DNA of 64,000 nt from Ochotona curzoniae (GCF_017591425.1 NW_024467120.1:124001-188000); one strand, 5' to 3'; positions 11,096 through 24,289 are shown, counted from the stretch's first letter. Program-made: numbers and translations. The notes: a model not told the origin generated them from the sequence alone.

Positions 11096-13465
11096 AAAAA
11101 ATGAAAATGCTAAAAACACATAGAACAATAGTTGAATTTCTCCTGTTCTCACACAGTGAAGTTTTTGTATGTTATTGAGCTGTCTCAATTGTTTTTTCTT
11201 CATAAGTGTTTTCCAAAAGGTAGTAAATCAATAGCATATGCAGTAGGAAATAGACATTTTCCAATGCCTTATTATTACTTGTAACTTTCACTCAAGTACT
11301 TGTATTTGCCTACCTGCAATCAAGTAGGGCAAGGTTCAAGTGCCCAGGTATCTTGTGGAACATCTTGTCTGTCATCTGAGCCAGCCTGTTAAATGAGAGG
11401 GAAGAGAGGTTCATATGCTCTCCAATTGCTGTGAATGCATGTGCTGGCCCCTTAACATAGCTTGTCTAACATGTTACAATGAAAGCATCTGCAAATATCC
11501 TTCCTGAACATCTTAGAAGTCCTCCATATTAACCATTAAATCCACAGAGCGCTAGAATAAGAGTTGGAGTTGAAATTCATGTCCAGAAGAGGGGTGGTCC
11601 CGCCTACTGGTGCTGTTTCCTGACCAAATGATGGTTACAGCACAATAATCTGGACTTACAGCCCATTGAGACATTCCTTTATGATGTTTGTGCTTCTCTC
11701 TGTGTGTATTTCTTTAAATTGTCCATTGCCCCAGTTATAATGTTTCTGGTTCTTGATTATCCAACTCTGCAGTTACAATCCAGACCTCACTGTGAGGAAT
11801 GTGTGGCCTCATTATCAGGATTACACATTATTTCTGGTGCCTAAAAAAAGCCATTTTAGAAATGGCCTGTCTCTCATCTGTGCAATAGGCAGCAAGGAGA
11901 AGGCAGGAGGAAAGTTCACACTGGGTACACTGCTCTGAGGACTAGCTTGAGAGAAACTGCTCTCTTACCCACCCATGTTCTCTTTGCTCAGTGGCCAGCC
12001 CAGACCCCGCTGCAACAGAATGTGCTTTCCCATGGAGACATAGCTGTGACTTTGTGGTTAAATGGTACTGTTCTAACCAGAAGATAGTCTGTGTTTCTGT
12101 CACTTTGGCCAGGTAAGCAAAGGTAGGAAGAGACTCAGCAGAGCCTCTTGCAGGGCCAACCTTTCCTTAAACATCATTGAGCTCACACTGCTGTGCCCTC
12201 TGCTGATGCCAGGAGAGTTTCATTGTCTACTGAGTCTCACACAAACTTGTCTGAGCTGGACTGGGGCCCAATTCTCCCACTTACCTGACACTTGTCCACT
12301 GTTCAGAGTCCCTTCATCAGTTATCAGATCCCCTTCAACTCTAGTCTGTGACTCCCGCAGATGCACAGCCTCTGTTTGCCAGCTTTGTCCAGACACAGAG
12401 AGGTAGGCATCAGGAATTTCCTAACAAAACACTGGGTTTCTCAATTTTCTGTGTCATGTGAGTGGGAAGCTGAATCCAGGTACTAGTGAGGAATTGAACT
12501 TTATGCTGTATTCATTTTTATTCGGTACTATTTTACTCAGTACTAAAGCAACTGAGGAAAATAAGACAAATATCAGTACTGCTGGTTTAAACAATCAAGC
12601 TAACAGTTTAGGAAACGGGTTTTAGTTTTGAATGCAAGGAACTTAGATGTGAGAATAGCAGGAAGTTATAGAGATGCAGAAGGAAGGAGATTTACCCACA
12701 CAAATTTTTTTCAGCCCCTGAGATGACCAACAGGGCTTCCTTGCAATGGCAGGCTTACCAGGTCTTTGGTACAAAATGGAACCTCATTATACAAGCTAGA
12801 TATGTAAAGAGGTGGGCCTGTGACAGGTGAGAAGATTGTAGTATATTGTGCTATAGGGATCTGAGGCATTCAAAACTCTACTTGTACACAATGGATGCTG
12901 AAGTTTATGCTTGGATGCACTGAACAAGAATCTGAATTAATACCTCATTAGTGAAAGAAAAAGAGGAACCCTTCAATCATTATAGTGCAAGTAGTAACTT
13001 GAAGCTCAAGTGTTTGTGGCAACAATGAAGAAACTATTTGAGAAGTCTGAATGTCATAGCGCCTAGAATTCAGTTCTGACTTTAATAGTGCGGTGAGCTC
13101 CTGATTAAGTAAACCCTTGGACATAGCTAGTGGATAGGTTGTACACCTGCCATTACTATGAGAAAATCGTTTGAATTTCCATATCCTGGGCTTGGTTTTA
13201 GGCAGAGCTGACTCTTTCAGGGTACTGTGGAATAACCAAAAGATATGAAGTCTTTGTCTAGCTCTCTCCCTTTTTGACTCTGCCATTTAGGTTAATTGAA
13301 AAGAAATTAAATAAACAAACAACCTGGAAATGCAGAAAAATTCACTCACTGCAAAGTGAATTGGAAATTGCTTCTCATTGGATAAACCTGACTGTAGTCA
13401 AATTGACATCAAAAGATGAATCAAAGCTTAGGAAATAATTGTGAGAAATTTGAGTAAAAATCCTG
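11096..13465. other. Gene-free stretch
   Basis: No gene or family recognised. The longest open frame (112 codons, minus strand, 12948-13286) has no similarity that I can identify. Confidence 0.45.
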
Positions 13466-15546
13466 CTCAAGGAGAATCAAGATGGTGGGATAGGGCAAGG
13501 ACACCTTTAAATGGATGGAGAAACTTTTAATAAGGATGAAGCAGAGAGGACACATTCCCAGATATAGGAGAGGACAGAACAACGGCAGAGTGGTACCTGG
13601 AGACAGACAGACACAGGAAAGCAGTTCACACAATGGTGTGGTATTGCAGCGACTGATACTCCAGTGGCATTCAGTTAATGACAATCTGAACTCCACCAGC
13701 AGTTGGAACTCCATCAGCAACCAGGTGGGAAGGGACTTTCACTTGGAGATTTGGAGGTAAACCAAGAAAAGGAACTATCCGTCCTGCTGGTCTGCTTAAC
13801 TTGGCCAGGAGCAGAGACAGAGCAGCAGATCCCGGATGGGCATTGAGAGAACAGGGTGAATTTCAGAGCCCAGTCAGCCCCAAGAGCCAAATTGGACATC
13901 ATTTTGCCTAAGGAGGCAAAGGCAAGGGTATGGACTGAGCATAAACTGAGCTGGGAGCGAACTCATTTCTGACTCAGTGAACTGCATCGACATGGCATTC
14001 TATGGGTTCCATCCGAGATAGGTCTGGGTAGCCCTCAGAACTGATGACCAGCAGATCAAGAACTCTAGTAGTGGTACATCAGACACAATTTTATACACTG
14101 TGGCAAAAGCTATAGGACTGCAAGGGACAGCAGTAACTGTGCATGTGCTGAGCTCACGAGAACTCACCAAGTTCCCTGGATTGCACTAGTACCACAAGAA
14201 AACAATACCAACCATGGCGACATACAGGTCAAAATAGGTCCGTGTGGCATCCAGTTCTAACGTCCAACAGGTTTCTGGCAAGATCAGCACCACCAACAAC
14301 CTAGGTATAAAGAACACCTGATGTCTCCATAATCCTGGGATCTGCTTTAACTAATAGTGGGAGAAAGGTAGCAGAGACAATGGTGCAGTCTCAGCACAGT
14401 ATCACAGTAGGTGGAGATAGGTGAGCCAGGAGCTGGGACTATTGAGTTCTTCGTGGAAATCTAACGTAAGAACCCAGACCTGGACCTTGCTGGACGGAAT
14501 GTCACAAGTGGCTGCAAGCAAAAACTTGTATACCAACTCCAATAAGTAAAATCAAACTGTAGACCTGTGGGTGACACAGCTTAGAACTCTGCCCCAAGGA
14601 GAAGAATCTGCTAACCAGAAGTACAATGACCAAGAGCAAAAGAAGAGAAAAGGCACAATGGTTATTATTAAAAACTTCCCTGTAAAGAAGCAGAAGCCAT
14701 TGCCAACCTCAGAGTTCACTGAGGAAGACATCGAGAAAATGGGGGACACAGAATTCAGAAAACTCATTTTAAAGTTTCTGACCAACAATGAGAAGCACAT
14801 ACAAGAGTTGAAAGAATTTAAGGAATCTTTTAGCAAGCAATAGCAGCAAGAAAGCAAGACAGGGCTGATATATTAGAAATTAAGAACACAGTAGAGCAAA
14901 TTAAAAGTACAGTGGAGAATCTCCAAAATAGAATGAAGCAAGCAGAAGAAAGAATCTCAGAATTGGAAGATATTTTCTGTCCTCAGGGAGAAGTAAGCAA
15001 AAAGCTGGAGGCAGAGCTGGATCAGGCCAAAAAAGTATTCAAGAAATGAAAGACACTATTGAGAGAACAAACATAAGAGTTATGGGAGTCCCAGAAGGTA
15101 CAGAAAGAGAAACTGGTTTTACCCATATATTTGATGGCATAATAAAGGAAAATTTCCCTAATCTAGAGAAAGAATTGGGAAGGAAGATCCAGGAGGGTCA
15201 CAGAACTCCCAACAGGTCTGATCAAAATGATCTTCACCAAGACACATGATCATCAAGCTCTCTTCAATTGAACATAAGGAACAGATCCTTAAATGTGCAC
15301 ATGAAAAAAATCAATTGACATATAAACGAATGCCAATTAAACTCACAGGAGATCTCTCACAGGAAACTCTACAGGCAAGAAGAGAATGGAATGGCATATT
15401 CCAAATTCTAAAGGAAAAAAAAAACTTGTCACCCTAGGATAACATATGCAGTAAAGCTATCTTTTGTCTTTGAAAATGAAGTAAAATTCTTCTACAGTAA
15501 AGAAAACTTAAGACAATTTGCATCTTCCAAACCTGACCTAGCCTAG
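13466..15546 (+). mobile_element. 5' part of an L1 (5'UTR plus ORF1), 3'-truncated
   Basis: Starts with an L1-like opening (gaatcaagatggtgggatag near 13472) and runs through a ~1.1-kb 5'UTR unlike that of the younger L1 at 26359. ORF1 follows, and the element stops just after ORF1. A related 5'UTR/ORF1 segment occurs at 56198-56530. With no ORF2, poly-A or target-site duplication visible, this is a remnant cut by later rearrangement rather than a normal 5'-truncated insertion. Confidence 0.85.
14571..15546 (+). pseudogene. L1 ORF1 (RNA-binding chaperone), disrupted
   Basis: ORF1 encodes the trimeric nucleic-acid chaperone of the L1 ribonucleoprotein. The frame is split into pieces at about 14571-14843, 15046-15249 and 15246-15437. 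Visible features are a lysine-rich N-terminus, a Glu/Lys/Leu-rich helical segment and an RRM-like piece (IRVMGVPEGTERE). The C-terminal domain retains the ETLQARREW motif. A stop after 14840 and later frameshifts make it non-functional. It is clearly homologous to the intact ORF1 at 27722 but belongs to a different subfamily. Confidence 0.85.
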
Positions 15547-16104
15547 TATGCATAAAATCTCAGCTGTTTGCTGTGCTACCTGTGGTCACACCTGGGGTGT
15601 GCTTTATTCTCCAAGAAAAGGGGATTAAAGAACAAAGTTAAGTCCTTGCATTTTCTTACTGGTGAGTGGCCAATAGCCAGGCACATGATTGTCCACTCTC
15701 AGAGACCCCATAACACAGATATTGCCTTTTATGTTATAAAGAACAGGATACTGTGAGCGCCAGTGTCCTAAAGGGGCCTTCAAAAGTGTAAGAATGATTC
15801 AGTCTCTGAAGGAAAGAGGAAAACACCAGAAAATTGCGGGAGCACTGGAATTTCACTATTCCAAGTGTGGGAGAAGGTGGTGAGTGGCCACCAGAGAGCC
15901 TTCTGAATTTAAGCATTGATGGGGCAGGGTCCAAAGGAGGGAACAAAAATAGGTGGTTATTCCCACTGAGTTAAAAAGTAGAGGCTCCTTGATTACTAGG
16001 CGAGTGGGATGAGCTCTATTTCACAGAAACCTCAGAAAGCACAGTTCCCTCTTTGCCTATGGACATGTGTACAACATTAAAAAAAAAAAAAAAAAAAAAA
16101 AACA
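15547..16104. other. Gene-free stretch ending in poly-A
   Basis: No gene was recognised. A run of about 23 A residues at 16079-16101 could be the tail of an unidentified retroposon to its left, but I cannot define its 5' end or a duplication. Confidence 0.4.
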
Positions 16105-16990
16105 AGGGAAAATGTGTGTATTATCCTGTAAGTACAATTCTGGCTGGGCAGTTCTTTTTTTGCAACATTTAAGAATGTCATTACATTTCTTTTGGTATCT
16201 CAGTGCTTTCTGACACAAAAACACCGTCATTAACATTATTCTCCTCATTTTACTCTAGAAGCTGAATTGTTAATGTGCCTCAAGTTAAATTTCTTTCATT
16301 TTATTACTAAGGAAACTTAAATTCTCAAATCATAAGATATTCTTTCCTCAAAGCTACAAAGTTTTAACCATTGATTCTTCAAATAATTTAACCCAATACC
16401 ATTTTTCTCTCCATCTGATTCAAAAAAGATGTGAATTTTAGTCTTTCTTTCCTATTAACCCAGAACTTCTGCTCAGTTTGAAGAATCAGCTTGCTATTTC
16501 TTTCTGTGTTTGTGATTGTTTTCTATTTAAGTTCACTGTTCACTGACTTCCTCTATCACCTTTCAAGTTGAGCACTGAGACCAACAAGTGCTTTTGATTC
16601 TTTGGGTTTGTTTGATCTGGTTATTTTGTTTTAATTCAAAAGTACTGCTTGGTCCTTTCTGCCTTCCATTCCTCTGCTGAGGCAGCCTCATTTTCAAGCC
16701 ATTTCAGGACAGCAGACCTCTATTTTTTCAACATCATCCCAACCACATCATTATACTTGCAAAATATCCAAGCATCTGAGTCTTTTCATCATTAGTGTCT
16801 ATGGAGTGCCACTTCTCACAGGACTAGTATTCCCTAGCACATCTAGTATGGAATAAATGCTCTAAATGTATTTCAGGTTACTTTGAGGTCTTGAAAAGTT
16901 TGCTACAAAATTACTACAATGACTCCTTTCCCTGCCTCCACCTCCTCTGACAGTGTCTCAGATACCCCAGCCTAGAAGTACCAACAAGCT
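16105..16990 (-). mobile_element. Ancient L1M fragment, antisense
   Basis: Plus-strand text such as attctggctgggcagttctt, ttcttcaaataatttaac and ttctatttaagttcactg follows the antisense of the L1M ORF1/5' region. It is heavily decayed and no frame remains. Confidence 0.55.
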
Positions 16991-17437
16991 TTTTGGAATG
17001 ATGCATCAACTCCATTTTCAAAACCTTTGCAATGATGTTAGGTTATACCTGGAATACATGCAAACCACGATCCTAAGTGAATTATCACTTGGTTGAGCTC
17101 TCAGAGTCTGAAGTGTGTTGTGCAGGATCAGAAACACATATTGACAGGGCAGGATCAGCCCCAGGAATTCACATGGAGGTTCTTCTGGCTGCACTCTGCA
17201 CTTGCTGCTTAGTGCTTTGCTTTTCTGCTCCATGACCAGAAAGCTAGGTCTACAGGACTGGATGAAGTTAACCTAGCTACTCAAAGAGCCAGAAAACAAA
17301 AGAACAACCTAGTGTGTCCTATACTTCTGGATATTCTGAACTAAGAAAGAAACGAAGCATAAAATGTGCCCTGTATCATGTGCTTGTGTGAGGTCATCTC
17401 CAAGTCTTCATTATTCTCTCTTTGGTCTTCTAAATCA
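16991..17437. other. Gene-free stretch
   Basis: Only a 71-codon minus-strand open frame (17018-17233) without recognisable similarity. Confidence 0.4.
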
Positions 17438-17794
17438 TAAATGTTCATATGGGTGCTTCCTCAATTTATTCAAGCTGGTGAGCTTATTTTTTTTTAAAAA
17501 AAAGGAAAGCACTGTGGTTAATGTGGGCATCGACACCCTCCACCTCCCATGTGATAACAAAGTGCTTTACCACTTGAGATTCTTCACCAGCTGCTGTGTG
17601 CTATCCATTCTTTCTTATTCATCTCGATCATGTTATCCAGTTGTAGGGCTGCCTAGAGCTCTGTGGAAACCAAAACAAATCTTTCAAAAACTGACTGTAT
17701 TCCCTTGAGTGAGGGTATATTCATTGAGAGGAAAAGGCAAGGGCAAGTTGAGAGCACCAAAAAGCAGATGCTGGAAACGTGTAGATGCTGGAAA

Positions 17795-18720
17795 AGTTCT
17801 GATTGTTTTCTGGTTGTTTTCAAGATCCATTCAAGTGCTTTTCTTTAGTCCTTTGGTTGTGATATGTATAATTTCTATGAGTTTAACTGCTTGAAGTTGG
17901 TTTCATGTTTTGAGTACACAGGATGATATGTTCTTGGTAAACATAGAAACACTTTTAGTCATGAATCTTTGGAAATATTTTTCACCTCTCTTGCCTCGCT
18001 TCTGCTGCTTTTCCAAAGATGTGAAGTTTCAATGTTTTGTTATATTTTTTCTTTGATTTCTGAGGTTCTGTTCAATTGTAAAAACATATATTTGTTTTTC
18101 ATTTATTTGTAACTGGTCACTGTTTTCTATTCAAGTGCACTGGCTCTGTCCACATGAGGTTTTGCTTTGTTTTGCCTGTTTGTTTGTTTGTTTTGATATC
18201 TGCTTTATACAGTGATTCAATTTCATTGCTCAATCTTTTAAAGTAAGTTTTTAAAGACTTAATTTTTACTGTAAAGTCAGATTTAGAGAGAGAAGAGGAA
18301 ATACAGATTAAAGCCTTCTGTCTACTGGTTCACTGCCCAAGTGGCCACAGAGCTGAGCTGATTTGAACCAGCAGCCAGGAGCTACTTCTGCATCTCCCAT
18401 ATGGGTGTAGGATTCCAAGGCCTTTGCGCCATCCTTGACTTCTTACCCAGGCTACAAGCAGGGATCTGGGAGGGATGTGGAACAGCCAGGATATAACCTA
18501 GGGCCCATATGCCATCTCAGCACGTGGAAGGCAAGGACTTTAGTCACTATGCTGTTGTGCTGGACCCCTGCTTAGTCTTCTTATCTTCCCATTTTACTGA
18601 GACTTCCAAGCTTTCTAGACATTTTATGAGAGTGTGTGCTCACATCTTCAGCACCTTCAGAACTGCTTGATAATATTTGTTGAATAGCCCAACATCTAGG
18701 TCTTCTCCTCTCCAGTGTCT
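17795..18720 (-). mobile_element. Ancient L1M fragment, antisense (copy B)
   Basis: Copy of the L1M text at 700-1760, again split by the shared CSINE at 18250-18565. The right part is shorter than in copy A because about 90 bp after 18715 is missing. Confidence 0.6.
18250..18565 (-). mobile_element. CSINE (copy B)
   Basis: Duplicate of the CSINE at 1172-1484, with the same boundaries inside the antisense L1M. Confidence 0.8.
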
Positions 18721-19094
18721 TTTAATGTGGCTACTATTGTTAAGGCAAGTAATACACAGATGTATATGACTCCCAAGTAGTCCCCACCCTGGATCCTGAT
18801 GCATGCAAGGTGAGAACTCACCCACTGAACCAATATACTTGCCATCAAGAGCAGTTTCTATAGTGAAAAAAAAAATCATCGCACTGATAAGCATACACCA
18901 ATAATCTTTCAGTAGCATGTGTGCAAGTTGCACCAAAATTTTATTAATGTTTCTGTAATTTTATGATTTAGCTTCTTAGTATCCCTATTTATTCCACAGA
19001 TGAAACCAACGTAGAGCACTTAAGCTATATTCTGAAGTTCAGGTGAGTGTAAGAAACAAAATACAGGGTTGAAAGTTTTTGCTTTGTAAATTAC

Positions 19095-19345
19095 AATGTT
19101 TTCACAAATTCATTTACATAAGGTGCCTAAAATAGGAAAATTCATGGAGGAAACAGTAGGGGAGAGATTACAGGGTACTGAAATAAGAGTAAGATTTGCA
19201 GGCAATGTTTAATGAATACAGCGTTTCTATTTGGGCTAATGAGAATGTTCTGCAAATACACAAGGGTGACAGTTGCACATTCTAAATGTGTACAATATGT
19301 TTGAATACTTAAAATTTTAACTGGTGGAATTTGTGCTACAGTACA
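19095..19345 (+). mobile_element. Ancient L1M 3' end (copy B)
   Basis: Duplicate of 2120-2350. The aaggtgcctaaaataggaaa and tttgggctaatgagaatg segments are retained. Confidence 0.65.
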
Positions 19346-20221
19346 GTTTAACACAGCAAAACTCACATAAACATTTGCTTTTGTTTGAATATAGTACAAA
19401 GTCTTGCCATGGTTTTGTCCTCAAACTGGCTATGTACTCATTCTTGGATTCATCTAACAAATGTGTGTACACGTCTAGACATAATCTTCAGTTCATCAGG
19501 ATCTCATCCACACCACTCAGGTTCGCGCTTCCTGGAATCTGCACATTCACAGCCTTCACAAACCACATGTCTTGCCAGCACAAGCTTTATCCTTGTCCTT
19601 GGTCACCACTCTATGTGTCAAAGTGGAATATGGAGGTTGCATCAGGTACCATGCTGGTGAAGCTGGAGCTGCCCAGAAAGTCTCACAGGTTACCTAAGGG
19701 GCTGATAGAGGACATTTGGCCACATCTCCATCTTTCCTGTCCTTCTGATTCCAAATATCCAGTCCCAAGCTCCTAGACAGTCAAAATGAAAATCTTTTTT
19801 TCTAAAATGTAATGCTGGTTATTCAAGTCATCCATGTCAAGTTTCTTCAAAGATTATTAGTTTTTCCCAAAAGCAAATCTATTTTTCCACCATTAGCATC
19901 AACAGGTACATTTCACAGGCACATGTGCACAACATCATTGCCTTCAAACAAAAACACACCCATGTGCATGAGTGTGTATTTTCCAATGGTTTTGACCAGT
20001 CTGATCTGCTCCCTCAGTCTTTACAGTTCTTTTCTGCAGGGCTGTTAAGTTTGGAATGTCCTTTAATACGATGTGACTGTGTAGTTGGTGCACGAGATGC
20101 CCTTAACAAGAAGAGGACTGAGAGGAGAAGCGCTCATATGTGTGGCTTCTCCAGTGTGGTTGTTATTCTACTTGCCTAACAGGAGGGATGTAATTGGTTT
20201 GATGCTTTGTGGGGATGATTG

Positions 20222-20282
20222 GTGTTTTTCTTTTTCTTTTTCTTTTTCTTTCTTTTTTTTTTTTTTTAGAGATAGGAAATTC
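20222..20282. repeat. Pyrimidine-rich low-complexity run
   Basis: TTTTTC repeats followed by a poly-T run. Absent from the equivalent place in copy A, so it expanded or arrived after duplication. Confidence 0.85.
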
Positions 20283-20289
20283 TTCTTTT

Positions 20290-20800
20290 TTTTTTGATTT
20301 TTTTTTTTATTACATTGCATCATGAGACACAGTTTTACAGGCACTGGGATTCCCCCCTCCTCTCCCCAAAACCCTCATCTTCCTACAACTGGAAATCAGG
20401 GGTCCCCTCAATCACCACCTGTAACACCAAGGTGGCTCCTTCACTACCAGCAGGCTTTTCCTTTGCTGGCCCCAACTATCTCCTATCCCACACTAATCCA
20501 TCCTCAGGTTTCCAGGTGTCTTTCTGACCTTTAACTTGTCTCTTCCTTACAGAGAGTATGATGCTATGTCCAAAGTCTCACCTGGTCCTCAGAGCAGAAA
20601 CGTGCCAGAGTCCAACACTGGCTGCAAGAAATAGTGTGGCCCTTGCTGAGGTTCTTGTTGATGCAAGAGACATGTATGTGACTACATGGTTGATTGGGTT
20701 TAAAGTGCCAAACCCCGGGTCGCAGGATTCAGGCACAGGGTCTGCTGTTTTCCTACCCCCATCTGGGTTCTGCGGTGACAAGTCCAAAGTCTCTTGATGA
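20290..20800 (-). mobile_element. L1 3' end and 3'UTR, antisense
   Basis: The complement ends with the lagomorph L1 terminus seen elsewhere in the window: a purine-rich segment, then cctgtaaaactgtgtctcat, then an A-tail (poly-T here at 20298-20310). Further 3'UTR follows to the right and is shared in part with copy A. No coding remains. Confidence 0.7.
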
Positions 20801-21150
20801 CACAGAGGCCAGATGTTTGAAATCTCTCTGGATGCTGCCCTGCTTTGTGACAGGGAGCCTGTTGGCAAATCACTGTCATCACTGGGTGTGTGCTCTCAAT
20901 TGCTTAACACCCGAAGAACTCTGCCTACAGCCTGATATATATGGCCCATCACTAGGATTAAGGAAAGCTAAGGAAGTGAGACCCTGAACCCCAAGAATCA
21001 GAACAACAAAGAGGTCAGCAGAACGGCACCAGCCCACAGGCCTCTGGTGGTGCTGCTGTGGCCAGAGGCTCTGGTATGGATGGTGACATCATAAGTGTGA
21101 TTGAATGCTGTAAGAACTGTCTACTCAAAATGCTGTCTGTGTGGAAAGTG
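20801..21150. other. Gene-free stretch
   Basis: No gene or family recognised. Confidence 0.4.
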
Positions 21151-21256
21151 TGCTTCAGCTATAAAACTGCCAGGATTAGAACCAGTGCCCATATGGGATC
21201 AAGGCAGGTTCAAGGCAAGGACTTTAGCAGCTAGGCCACCGTACTGGGCCATACTT
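21150..21256 (-). mobile_element. CSINE head fragment
   Basis: Antisense 5' third of a CSINE: ggattagaaccagtgcccat, then atatgggatc, then the tRNA-like head complement ending at ggccaccgtactgggcc. Confidence 0.8.
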
Positions 21257-22510
21257 CCAATTTTTATTGTTTATCCATTGTGGCAAGAAATATCTTCAAA
21301 ATGAGATATTTTCTCCTGCCTCATTCTATTATTGAGATTGTTAACTGATTTTTTAAGTTGCTCTGTTGTTTCCTTCATTTCTCACAAGTATGCTTGATGT
21401 CATTCCAGTGTTACTGTTTCTTGTGAGATATATCCCTATGTTTCTTATATGTGCTTCTCAAAAAATTCCCCCATTCCTCAATGTATTCATCAGTTAATGC
21501 TGATTTTGATAAAGGCTTTTTTCTCCTTTTTGGGCATAAGATTAGTAATATTGATTGTGCTGCTGTCTCTTCTTTCACTGTTAGTCTTTGCACTTCTAGT
21601 TAGCTTATGCTTCTACTTAGGGCAGGTTTCTAAGCTATGTCACCCTCTGATTGAGTTTGGTACCCATTTCTCCACTTGTGCCACTCCATCCAGTGCATTT
21701 CAGGCCTGAACTCTTGTGCCAGGTTTCTACCACAATCTTCATCTGACCAGCTTTTGGCCCACCACTCCCAGCCTATTGTGATCTCTTTCTGTGGCTTCAC
21801 CATTGCTTGTACAGCCTTTCTGCCCCTTCTGGTTTGAGCAGTCCCCAGGACTAGGGAGTCTCCATGTGTTTTAAATAACTTGGCTGTTCATAGTGCTGAT
21901 CTTGGTGTAACCTGCTGTGCATTAGACCTGAGGATCACTCCAACATATTTTCAGTTCAATCTATAAGATATCACATCCATATTGCTTTTCTATGGGACAT
22001 GAACTTTTCAAAGAGCTGTTAAGTGAGTTTATTGCAAGCTTAATGCATGCTCAGCTCACTGCTATCCCTCCAGTCCCACAGTCTTTGCTGTACTACATAA
22101 AATGGTGCCTAATGTGGTGTAGGTGTAGTTATGGATTTGCTGGCCATTATGTTTCGAGACCACCTACACGTGTTTTGCATGGAACCTTTAAATGCAAGTT
22201 GTTGCTATTTGTCCTGTGGGCTCACTGTAATATATTGATCTGGAAATAAAACCACTCCCAGCTTAGCACATGTGTAGCTTGCTGTTTTCCTTCCATTCCA
22301 TCCATACCTTTGCCTTTCTACATAAAATGGCACCTGATGTGGCAATGGTAGGAGTCTGCCCTGTGAAATCCACCCTGTTCGTGGGGCCTGCTACTCCGCC
22401 TCTGCTCCAATTGGGGTCAAACATATCTAGGGTGGGCAGTTCTTTGCCTCGGATCACCTGGTCTCTGGGTGAACTCCTTACCCACCTGGCTGCTGGTGGG
22501 GCAATGACAG
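21257..22510 (-). mobile_element. L1 5' region (5'UTR and ORF1 start), antisense
   Basis: A minus-strand L1 with an ORF1 N-terminus at 21411-21593 (KKPLSKSALTDEYIEEWG, comparable to the intact ORF1 start) preceded by an unusual 5'UTR. Two segments in that 5'UTR (around 22053-22115 and 22278-22345) repeat with a spacing of about 225 bp and share ctacataaaatgg. They look like tandem promoter monomers. The coding frame is broken. Confidence 0.65.
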
Positions 22511-22519
22511 TTCCATTAG

Positions 22520-22945
22520 CTCCAACTTATGTAAAACCCAAAATCAGCATCATACTGAATGAGAAAGATTGGAAGTTTTTCTTTATTCACTTAGTAGTAT
22601 TCTGTACTGTATGACCTATGTGCCACTAAAGAAATTAATAAGAAAACAGAAAAATAAAGTTGATAAAATAACAATAAAAAATATGCTCTCTTCAACAAAT
22701 GTTCTTAGGAAATTGGATAGCAGCCTGAAGATGAAAGAAACAAGACCCTGACCTGAAAATGACAGGATACATATAAATAGTAAAATGATGTACTTATGAC
22801 TATTCATGAAGAACTCTACATGATAATAATAAAGGGGAAATCAATGGGAGATAAGAATCTTGGGGTGGAGGATGGAGCACCTATGGAACTGTATCATGAA
22901 AGCATAATAATTAAATCTTACCGTAATGATTGTAAATCAGTTTTA
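22520..22945 (+). mobile_element. L1 3' end
   Basis: ORF2-end remnants (cagcatcatactgaatgaga; a patch like ttggatagcagcc), followed by the lagomorph L1 3' terminus with cttggggtggaggatgg, ctatggaactgtatcatga and a short A-rich tail. Internally deleted. Confidence 0.7.
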
Positions 22946-24170
22946 ATGACATGACTAAATTTTGTAATGTCAAAAAAAAAAACTGTCATTATTAATTAGC
23001 ATGTGATAGAAACAAGTCTGATATCACAAGTGAAGATTGTGATATCATCAGTAACTGTGGTGTTACAAAACTGGTACCTTACTTTCATGATTAATTTTCA
23101 AGTCTGAAACTCACCATTTTGCCATCATAATCAATTCGGTGCCATAAGTCAAATTATAATTGAATAATAGACATATGAAGACTCATAATGCCATAAGTGA
23201 TTTATCTAGTTTCATAAATTTGTCATTATGTTATCAAAATTAATTTGATGTCAAAAACCACGATTTTACTGTCATAAAGAATGTTCAGTTCACAGATCAT
23301 TATTCTAACCCCCAAAAATCTCATTATGCTGTAAAACAATGGTACATGATGAGCCACATTTCAGATATCAGAAACTTGCTGTTTTTGCCACCATAGTCAG
23401 TGTGGTAACAAAAATATACAACTGTGCCTTCAAAATCAATTTTTGATTTCATAAACCAACACTGAATCTCATATAATCTTTTTGATGTCTTACTCAACTT
23501 ATTTGGGTTAAACAACAGTTCTGACATAAACTTTGTAGGGTAATTTAAGGACAGCATGAGATGTAATAAAGCAATGACTGTGTTGTAAAATTTTTGATGT
23601 AAGTTTTGTAAGATCATAGTCCATTGATTCAGGAGAAATCACAATTATTAGAATGTAAAGTTGAGCTGTCATAGTTTTGAAGTTATCAATCAATCATTCT
23701 GCCATCAGAAAACATGCTTATATTATGAACTTATCTTAATGGTATCATGATTAATTGTGATGATAAATGTACCGACTATTCCTTGTGACAACAAAATCAG
23801 TTCTGATGTCATAAACCAGCCATTGTTACCCTAAAAAATTGTGATATCATAAGCCAACTGTTGTGCCATCACAATAAATTTTGATGCCAGAAACCAGTGT
23901 ATTGTAACGAACCATTTTATATCATGTTCAATTCATATGTGGTATGATTCTGATGTCATAAACCTACCATTAAGGTCTCATTAATCTCATCAATTTCATC
24001 ACACACACACACACATATATTTATATATATGATTATGTCATAATATGACTTATAAGAATATAATTCATAACCTATGATCAATCATTCAATAACAAAACCT
24101 TGAAACACAGTTTCAGGTCCTGAAAAGTACAACTCATTTTTGACACAACTCTGAGATCCAGGATACCACC
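22946..24170. repeat. Degenerate ~40-bp satellite, block 1
   Basis: AT-rich array built of alternating ~20-bp halves like TTGTGCCATCATAATCAA and TTTTGATGTCATAAACCAAC, giving a unit near 40 bp. Individual units are strongly diverged. The recurring core is TGATGTCATAA or TGATATCATAA. A (CA)n run lies at about 24000-24018. The block ends with text (cagtttcaggtcctga) similar to the far end of the array near 42660. No genes. Confidence 0.8.
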
Positions 24171-24289
24171 AAACCAGTTGATGGATTCTGGCACCTTCTT
24201 TTATCACAGATACATATCCCACTTATATATGCTTTTGATACCAGTGAGAGGATTGTTGTGGTACCAATGGCTTCTATTGCCCACCCCCT

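Larger units (their letters stand above)
17438..20800 (+). repeat. Segmental duplication, copy B
   Basis: Second copy of the 1-3640 block, in the same orientation at an offset of about 17 kb. The shared open frame at 17364-17708 (ending like 86-274) is an echo of the duplication and not evidence of coding. No second V1R was seen in the 7 kb to the right, so the V1R itself was not included or has been lost. Confidence 0.9.

Noticed and set aside
16079..16101. Poly-A as the tail of a processed gene copy
   Set aside because: No gene similarity to the left and no flanking duplication found.
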